DNA of 64,000 bases, taken from positions 95,001 through 159,000 of the forward strand of contig CAJHNH020008412.1 of NCBI GenBank assembly GCA_905116865.2, written 5' to 3'. The stretch is from Candidula unifasciata. Taxonomy: Eukaryota > Mollusca > Gastropoda > Stylommatophora > Geomitridae. Positions 62,301 through 64,000 of the stretch are shown here, piece by piece (position 1 is the stretch's first letter; each line of letters begins with the position of its first letter). The notes below the pieces were generated by a model. The model searched no databases. It was not told the DNA's origin and worked only from the letters and a program-made list of their open reading frames with translations. A program made the position numbers and the translations under genes.

Positions 62301-64000
62301 CAAGCATATGACAAATGGTGATTAATAATAGGTGTTTCCTTTGAAGTCAGAGTGCATCTGCATGAGAGGCAAGGTGCCAACAGTCTGCATCTATAAAACG
62401 AATGTGCACACAAAACTCAAGTTCTGTAACAAGTCTAGAAGTGGGTCAATAACCAGAACTTTCTGTAGGAGTTTACAGCCGGGGAACACCAAGGAGAAGA
62501 AGGAGAAGTACAGAGTTTACACTGTTTAACCATAAAGAACGTGGCGAGGGCCTGAAGACAACTTTTCACACATGCCAGACTGGTAGATGCCAAACTTTAC
62601 GGGTGGCTAAGTGAATTACAAAAGACAGTGACGTTCATACTAGAGACAGCACTGCAGATACAGATAATTTTTTTTCAAGTGAATGAAAGAAGAAGAAAAA
62701 ACAAATGTCCGCAGGCGACATCATTTTTTGGCCAAGTTATGAGAAGAGGAAAAAATGACACAAGGGAGAGATTTATGGAAAGAGAGACAGAGAAGACGAC
62801 ACTAGAAGATTCTTGGCATGGAGGGGTGTCAGTACAATAAATGACACAAGAGAGATATTTGTGGAAAGAGAGATCCAATGCTTCTTAACAAGCATGTCAT
62901 AAAAGGGTGACTAATTAAGGATTTGCCAAAATCAGATATGTTGGATCAAAAGGTGCAGATATTGCAGCTCAGCTGTAAATCTTAACACAGCATGCCATCA
63001 ACCCTTTTGAGGGCAAAGACAGAAGAGGAAGAGGAACATGCGGAAAAAAAAGGAAGAAGAAGAAGAGGAAAAAGAGGAAGAGGAAGAAGAGGAGGAGGAA
63101 GAAGCAGAAGAAGAGCAGGAAGAAGCAGAAGGAGATGAGGAAGAAGAAGAATGTGACACAGTAGCCGGCCGGGCTAACTGTTTATTTAGGCCCTACTCTC
63201 AATTTTCTATCTCTAACTGCATTAACATGCAAATGTGCATGTTTTATTTCCTATGCTTCCACTCATTCACTTCTGAGAGGGCTCAAAATCTGACCCACTA
63301 AATGTTCTCAGCTTCCTTAATGTTTATTCAAACACACTAAAATAAACATCTATAACTGAATATGAACCTAACTTTTCACTGGGTAAAAGCATAAGGTAAC
63401 CCCAATCAGCACGAAGAGACATCTTATACAAAGCATATTCATTCCCACCCTATGCTACCAGTGCTAGACATGGTCACTCACAACAAAACATAAAAGAAAA
63501 TTAGTTACCATGGAAATGAGGTTTCTGAGAAAGGCTGTAGGAGTGACCAGAAGAGATAAAATCAGGAATAAGATTGTACAAGATAAAGTCGGCACAGAAC
63601 CAATTATAAATTATATAGAAAGACAGCAAATCAAATGGTTTGCCCACTTGGAGAGAATGCCTTCTGATGCTATACCATTCAAGGCACATACTAAAAGAGA
63701 AGAGGGAAGTAGAGCAAGAAGTAGACCAAGAACAAGATGAAAGGATAACATCAGAGAAACTCTACAGCACCACCATGTGTCTTTGGTCGAAGCCGCCAGA
63801 AGAGCACGAAGCAAGACACCCGAAGCGGTAAAAGAGGACGTAAAGAAGAAGAAGAAAGGTGAATGCTGTACCTCTCAGCCACACTTTATCATCTTATGTC
63901 TACAAATGTTATGCAGGTCACACTGCTTTACCTTATACGATTGAGAACAGCCTGAAACAGCCGAAGAGGCCAGATATACTCCAGCACTCAGGATACTCAG
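44117..64000 (-). CDS. TCTN2: TCTN2, tectonic-2 (3' ten exons, 5' end outside window)
   Basis: Join on the complement: 63932-64000 (partial), 61960-62070, 58594-58727, 56806-57011, 55311-55424, 51070-51190, 49923-50027, 48283-48495, 45493-45639, 44117-44345. This gives 482 residues and a stop; vertebrate tectonic-2 is about 700. Phases agree at all nine junctions. Tectonics are secretory-pathway proteins of the ciliary transition zone (MKS/B9 module) required for Hedgehog signalling and cilium membrane composition. Family blocks in order: YNFEWKGSEI, SGSAGYMMGKPLLSG, CRDATRQPVTFGDDVLSGC, LDSLDVLM, VCLLPSAASLHILYAQTGA, SSVTFTLVPA, CWQELAYPLLSVYQG, then a C-terminal hydrophobic segment LPFFLVLVLGVIGYVSVA. 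The CW..L.YP....YQG block and the C-terminal membrane segment favour TCTN2 over TCTN1. The first two exons listed are weakest, since the N-terminal half of tectonics diverges fast. Confidence 0.88.
44495..44690 (-). mobile_element. tRNA-derived SINE (16225 family), minus copy
   Basis: Plus strand: agcactcagtgtgtattgtg, tggtatccattttaagctgg, gtgacgtgggagccaaagc, T17 tract, then tcgacttgatgtctttaagc and the head complement gagcgtccagccact. Lies in the last TCTN2 intron. Confidence 0.65.
44705..44850 (-). mobile_element. 5' half of AAG-tailed SINE
   Basis: gactttaaaggaaacaccct, taattagtctattcaagaaa, ttagagggtagcaggtctat and aatggggacctgaaacctat follow the SINE order (minus sense). Truncated. 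Confidence 0.55.
44855..45370 (-). mobile_element. LINE RT C-terminal fragments
   Basis: 45120-45370 on minus reads KRIHACHIELILTYGCESWT, FNKQARQFVEVSKLWIYRRI: the RT thumb block 'lk.hayka.i.pilLYGcEsW' and 'rLe.fe...LRrIl'. 44855-45110 carries the 'gG.gRqr...ilds' and 'CR.lQIaDw' tail seen also at 57070-57350. Frame is broken between them. In the last TCTN2 intron. Confidence 0.72.
45493..45639 (-). CDS. TCTN2: TCTN2 penultimate exon with GC donor
   Basis: Acceptor gttgccgtggctacag at 45640. It encodes YTITNFTMDCMGANSGRCQP and FLLSSSVTFTLVPATPLDSR. To keep the conserved last-exon frame the donor must be AGAAG|gcaagt (GC-AG). No GT in the region gives the required phase 2 without changing the frame or adding a stop. 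GC donors with a strong AAG|GCAAGT context are a known minority class. Confidence 0.9.
45785..46640 (-). mobile_element. Internally deleted mariner (Tc1/mariner) transposase relic
   Basis: From ATG at 46499 on minus: VRAVIRCFF, AEFHRQLIEVYRPDVM, VRKWCRMSKERQTNIHSEDR and SGCLSVVTDDFVEEVNK (the mariner HTH N-terminus and 'RPS' hinge). It then jumps to IVLLHFNAQPH and WEIVDHPSYSPDLAPSDYHP, FMHLKKWLA (the D34D 'LhDNArPH' and 'hPpYSPDLaPsDyhlF' catalytic end). The central region, including the first catalytic Asp, is missing: internally deleted, in-frame stop at the junction, LhFNAQPH replaces LhDNARPH, so non-functional. Terminal inverted repeats not identified. Confidence 0.85.
46690..48080. repeat. 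Degenerate ~40-bp repeat of aagtggaaatatta/gtagaaatgataatt
   Basis: Loose tandem copies of gttaagtggaaatattaagt and agaaatgataattaaaaaca at 46690-47010 and again 47774-48080. The array was split by the LINE at 47022-47762. Confidence 0.75.
47022..47762 (+). mobile_element. 5'-truncated LINE insertion with 11-bp TSD
   Basis: Flanked by ACGTGATAATT at 47011-47021 and 47763-47773. It starts inside the RT (AHKMGLVFNQDKTEYMIITR is the 'mgL.iN.dKTeym' block after the catalytic palm), continues through VLNGSET, RLKWLGHIEKMSDDRKVKSV, HLVSPTGKRRPTREMN and ends in a GAAGAAGAAG tail, not poly-A. Frame broken in several places. The full 3' end agrees with 57728-58226. The TSD and tail show genuine target-primed insertion. 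Confidence 0.88.
48283..48495 (-). CDS. TCTN2: TCTN2 exon, VCLLPSAASLHILYAQTGA
   Basis: Acceptor ctctgtttcaag at 48496, donor ATATCCA|gtgagt. It encodes a Ser/Asn/Thr-rich stretch with several N-x-S/T sites (NST, NTT, NET), then ITGVCLLPSAASLHILYAQT and YEVLGAYI, matching the tectonic 'gmCl.iP..l.i.il.s.aGa......eIlGv'. Confidence 0.94.
49020..49395 (+). mobile_element. LINE C-terminal fragment with AAG tail
   Basis: Plus frame reads MKCIRRAAGVSRKDRIQNHK, IRRMLEIKPVLQVI, EQQMKWFGNLTRMP, GRPQKIWSDGIKNS, then in the tail RWK* and aagaagaagaagaagaag. This is the 'RyLRr..gvtrrDrirN..IR..l.v.pi...i...qlrWfGHv.RM' C-terminus of a LINE RT. Only the 3' end remains. In TCTN2. Confidence 0.8.
49635..49915 (+). 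mobile_element. AAG-tailed SINE abutting a TCTN2 donor
   Basis: gtgtgagttctgggaacccc, aatgtggggaaaacaagaat, gaggcaaggaaccaagagtc, acactcaggttctggaacaa, gaactttctgccagagttta then aagaagatgaag. The tail ends about 5-7 bp before the TCTN2 donor at 49922, antisense to the gene. Confidence 0.82.
49923..50027 (-). CDS. TCTN2: TCTN2 exon, LDSLDVLM
   Basis: Acceptor atatgttacag at 50028, donor GTTGAG|gtaatg. It encodes QQILDSLDVLMAADVIGRYG and NENMWVPVL, matching 'a.erLdsl........g..g......dgWl.i'. The donor lies only a few bases from the tail of a plus-oriented SINE. Confidence 0.93.
50160..50400 (+). mobile_element. Short LINE C-terminal remnant
   Basis: gatcaaagaatgaaatggtt, tggccaactagtgagaatgc, aaggcaaggggaagaccaag. 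Encodes MKWFGQLVRMQPD then a GRPRK-like block. Frame-broken. Confidence 0.6.
50470..51060. repeat. ~34-36-bp degenerate minisatellite
   Basis: About 17 copies of ttcagttcatcatgtctgtt with tgttagtcatgttttct variants and length drift. It ends 10 bp from the TCTN2 donor at 51069. No coding. Confidence 0.85.
51070..51190 (-). CDS. TCTN2: TCTN2 exon, FGDDVLSGC
   Basis: Acceptor gtcattcttgcag at 51191, donor CTGAG|gtaaga. It encodes LSGLCRDATRQPVTFGDDV, LSGCVLNLSFND and NNSCDDL, the tectonic 'C.......Pv.FGen..SGC.l.l...nC..L'. Phase 1 in, 2 out. Confidence 0.95.
51240..51838 (-). mobile_element. LINE RT fragment (source of the 48-bp array)
   Basis: Minus strand reads SDRMGLSLNNEETEAMVILK ('GL.iN..KTe.mv'), then RITSNGRCITEITSRIGQAK, LYRASFNMWLW and a tail. 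The catalytic palm segment immediately upstream on the minus strand is what is amplified at 51839-53475. In TCTN2. Confidence 0.8.
51839..53475 (-). repeat. 48-bp minisatellite derived from a LINE RT palm segment
   Basis: About 34 units. On minus each unit encodes the 16 residues VVVESDRMGLQRLIDT or close variants, the linker between the FADD-type palm motif and the 'GL.lN..KTe' block of a non-LTR RT. The last unit runs straight into that block (51785-51860), so the array began inside the RT reading frame. Both strands are open (490 and about 500 codons) because 48 is a multiple of three. No stop has fixed in almost 1.5 kb, but no start or promoter is evident. Not a gene. Confidence 0.95.
53985..54265 (+). 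mobile_element. LINE tail fragment
   Basis: Plus frame NIRIRRRQTLYFGHVMRRKE, LKNIVTTGKISGKRGRGRPR and ETMLDGLK, the 'WfGHvmRr..le..v..GkI.GkRgRGRpR....D.l' block, followed by a stop and a gat-repeat. A different LINE 3' family from 47022. Confidence 0.8.
54283..55290 (-). repeat. 68-bp (64-bp variant) minisatellite resembling TCTN2 exon/donor
   Basis: About 15 units. On plus: cataaccatacctggtatac, agacagacaagaaacataaa, aacaccaggtctctagacag, acagtaa. The last unit runs into 55265-55325, where the TCTN2 exon end reads ccatacctggtatacagatg, ctcaataaacaatgtctcac, ctggtctccagac. The aligned blocks (catacctggtatacaga; taaaca/aaacat; cacc-ggtctc-agac) are in the same order and spacing, so the array seems to have grown from the exon end, donor and first 45 bases of this intron. 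Some units keep accag|gtatgg, a donor-like site; most have accag|taatgg. Confidence 0.93.
55311..55424 (-). CDS. TCTN2: TCTN2 exon, GYMMGKPLLSG
   Basis: Acceptor aaaacattcttag at 55425, donor AGACCAG|gtgaga. It encodes GYMMGKPLLSGQMRRNTSTG and DVALEKQMAVWRP, the signature 'GY..GkPv.a' of tectonics. Immediately downstream on the minus strand lies a 68-bp array whose unit resembles this exon's donor region. Confidence 0.93.
55438..55562. repeat. 18-bp tandem repeat, about 7 copies
   Basis: aactgacaagttcattaa repeated just upstream of the TCTN2 exon 55311-55424 acceptor (within 15 bp). Nearly perfect, so recent. Confidence 0.95.
55735..55795 (-). mobile_element. AAG-tailed SINE 5' scrap
   Basis: tagttgggccccggaaacca and catggggaaac match the SINE 5' end. 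Too short to classify further. Confidence 0.4.
55985..56172 (+). mobile_element. AAG-tailed SINE
   Basis: gtgagttccggggtccattg, tgggcaaaacaaaaaggcaa, agaaccaacaatctgcacac, actcagattctggaaaaaga, gaactttccgctgcagtttt, aagaagaat. Lacks the central adc-type block. In the TCTN2 intron. Confidence 0.75.
56385..56615 (-). mobile_element. SINE with tRNA-like head (second copy of the 7965 family)
   Basis: Sense strand is minus: tcggctctgtggcttagttg then gcgaacgcttcgtaatgcct, tggtgccaggttcgatccca (good B box) and the shared tggtatcaggggg, tagggttggttctgcaac blocks. Better preserved than 7965-8205. Confidence 0.75.
56806..57011 (-). CDS. TCTN2: TCTN2 exon, YNFEWKGSEI
   Basis: Acceptor tttctccatccag at 57012, donor TCTGCAG|gtgggt. 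It encodes RYNFEWKGSEITKLSAVVIL, QQFSVKWLNK and ends TRSGSA, matching the tectonic 'Y.fkWn...I.ei.v.i....' and 'rFvVkFl' blocks and 'lSGNpGY' at the junction. The nearer gt at ACTAG|gtcagg would break phase. Confidence 0.9.
57070..57352 (-). mobile_element. LINE C-terminal fragment
   Basis: Minus frame HVTTGKVWGKKDRGRQHVKI and LDSL, then WIGATSQT and CSCVSQIGKRPDCLCQ. Same order as 44855-45110. Frame-broken. Confidence 0.65.
57355..57650. repeat. 36-bp tandem repeat, about 7 copies
   Basis: Units of gagaggtcatagaagagtta and cagtcaatggtgcata. The array starts right after a LINE tail (57352). Confidence 0.92.
57728..58226 (-). mobile_element. LINE 3' fragment with GAA tail
   Basis: Sense minus: aacgttgataagaccagtcg, tgtgaaacttggagcacaac, gggcatattaacaaattg, gacagacctgcaaacacttg and gaagaagaagaagaag. 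Same family and orientation-independent 3' end as 47022-47762. Tail at 57728-57742. Confidence 0.82.
58496..58524. repeat. (CG)n/(TGCA)-type alternating tract
   Basis: gttgtgcgcgcgcgcgtgcacgcgc: about 25 bases of strict purine-pyrimidine alternation and CpG-rich in otherwise CpG-poor intron. Z-DNA prone by composition. Confidence 0.8.
58594..58727 (-). CDS. TCTN2: TCTN2 exon, NCVDYNRNRS
   Basis: Acceptor ttgattggaccag at 58728 (a weaker alternative is tgtgtag at 58720/58721), donor GATGTCAG|gtactg. It encodes NCVDYNRNRSMEASPS, then GPCSWDDSFTTPPVL and SCANVVVDV, leading into the 'nveehY.f.W' strand of the next exon. Phase 0 to 2. Confidence 0.78.
59115..59260 (+). mobile_element. Partial tRNA-derived SINE (16225 family)
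   Basis: ccaacccagggtaaaatggg, tacttgaaagtaaaggtgga, gcattatgctgaccacatcc, acctctgggtactacttggt, caataaaaatataagtcatg. Head and tail missing. Confidence 0.65.
59575..61110. repeat. 43-bp minisatellite in a TCTN2 intron
   Basis: About 36 units of tcaggtcctgttggtctgcc, accagtctcatggtgtcaag and cct. The block ccctgttggtctgccaccag also occurs once outside the array at 59362, likely the seed. The unit is not a multiple of three, so frames rotate and last about 100-200 codons only by chance of composition. Confidence 0.96.
61130..61600. other. Unexplained intron segment
   Basis: 61260-61500 is GC-richer; minus reading ICGVTRLL or, in another frame, KLGLPDYQKERRDEYTDC. I recognise neither. No splice junction joins it to TCTN2. 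Perhaps a decayed element. Confidence 0.3.
61600..61895 (-). mobile_element. AAG-tailed SINE
   Basis: cttcttctttgctttcaccg, gctgtaaattctggtggaaa, cttccggacttcagatttgt, tctggcttattggtctccag, tcctcgcctctcaggtagat, gtcagtgggtctatta and gggccctggaacccctacag in family order. Ends 65 bp before TCTN2 exon 61960. Confidence 0.8.
61960..62070 (-). CDS. TCTN2: TCTN2 exon, 37 codons
   Basis: Acceptor catttcttacag at 62071, donor TATCCA|gtatga. Phase 0 at both ends. It encodes VARSATGNQVAPTDVYYYCA and SGLELCPYVNMQGGLYP. Cysteine-containing and hydrophilic; placed in tectonics by position and phase rather than strong motif. Confidence 0.65.
62225..62500 (+). mobile_element. AAG-tailed SINE with G22 tract
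   Basis: gtgtgggttccgagagaccc, G22 at 62252-62273, gaatagactcattggcccct, gcatctgcatgagaggcaag, cacaaaactcaagttctgta, gaactttctgtaggagttta and ggagaagaaggagaag. G tract at the same position as in the 3729 copy. Confidence 0.8.
62685..62885 (+). mobile_element. LINE tail fragment (53985 family)
   Basis: FFGQVMRRGKNDTRERFMER, then a GKT-type block, LEDSWHGGVS, stop. Purine-rich. Frame intact over 60 codons. Confidence 0.6.
63010..63160. repeat. GAA/GAG purine tract
   Basis: Nearly pure purine (gaagaagaagaggaaaaaga and similar) for about 130 bases. Triplex-capable; it also mimics a long Glu-rich frame that is not coding. Confidence 0.9.
63490..63860 (+). mobile_element. LINE C-terminal fragment with AAG tail
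   Basis: MRFLRKAVGVTRRDKIRNKI, VQDKVGTEPIINYIERQQ, IKWFAHLERMPSDAIP, RSRPRTR, then a frame change and LVEAARRARSKT with an AAG-rich tail. Same 'FLRr..GvtRrDkirN' block as 49020. In the TCTN2 intron nearest the window edge. Confidence 0.82.
63932..64000 (-). CDS. TCTN2: TCTN2 exon (cut by window edge)
   Basis: Donor TATAAG|gtaaag. 23 codons in the frame compatible with the next exon (ending GCSQSYK). Similarity to the 'ip..slaGqC' part of tectonics is weak, so the frame is set mostly by phase and lack of stops. Confidence 0.55.

Noticed and set aside
63038..63301. Glu-rich plus frame
   Set aside because: Purine microsatellite (GAA/GAG)n translated; low complexity.

Overview
This is eukaryotic nuclear DNA, most likely from a gastropod mollusc. 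The animal assignment is firm: there are two intron-rich animal genes, tRNA-derived SINEs, non-LTR retrotransposon tails, a mariner, and hAT-type MITEs. The mollusc/gastropod assignment is an inference from the overall character of the sequence. None of the long open frames seen in a naive translation is a gene; they are all read-through of tandem repeats. The real coding sequence is in small exons on the minus strand, recovered here by splice-site and phase analysis plus similarity to known families.

Gene 1 is GLT1D1 (glycosyltransferase 1 domain-containing 1). Ten coding exons run from 33928 down to 6851, and all nine junctions are phase-consistent. They give a complete 371-residue GT-B glycosyltransferase. 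Gene 2 is TCTN2 (tectonic-2, a ciliary transition-zone component). Its last ten recognised exons run from the right edge (64000) down to the stop codon at 44117; the 5' part lies outside the window. One TCTN2 intron appears to use a GC-AG splice pair. Both genes are on the minus strand, separated by about 10 kb.

Layout: 1-6850 is an 18/36-bp minisatellite, LINE/SINE debris and a hAT MITE downstream of GLT1D1. 6851-33928 is GLT1D1, with introns swollen by tandem arrays of 21, 24, 27, 29, 40, 41 and 54 bp units. 33936-44116 is the intergenic region, with a TIR element carrying telomere-like DNA, a SPIN/URR1-like hAT MITE, a ~165-bp repeat, and 33/34-bp and 42-bp arrays. 44117-64000 is TCTN2, with a mariner relic, many LINE 3' ends, and arrays of 35, 48, 68, 18, 36 and 43 bp units. 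By eye, well over a third of the window is tandem repeat.

The most interesting result is the origin of the arrays. The 3.3-kb 27-bp array in GLT1D1 is an amplification of the end of exon 8 together with its 5' splice site. The unit encodes the second half of the catalytic EX7E motif plus the GT donor, so each unit presents a new in-frame donor adding nine residues. A 68-bp array in TCTN2 likewise resembles the 5' splice junction of the adjacent exon, and a 42-bp array resembles the TCTN2 stop-codon region. A 48-bp array is an in-frame amplification of 16 codons of a LINE reverse transcriptase. This suggests a recurrent way for minisatellites to arise from coding or splice-junction sequence in this genome.
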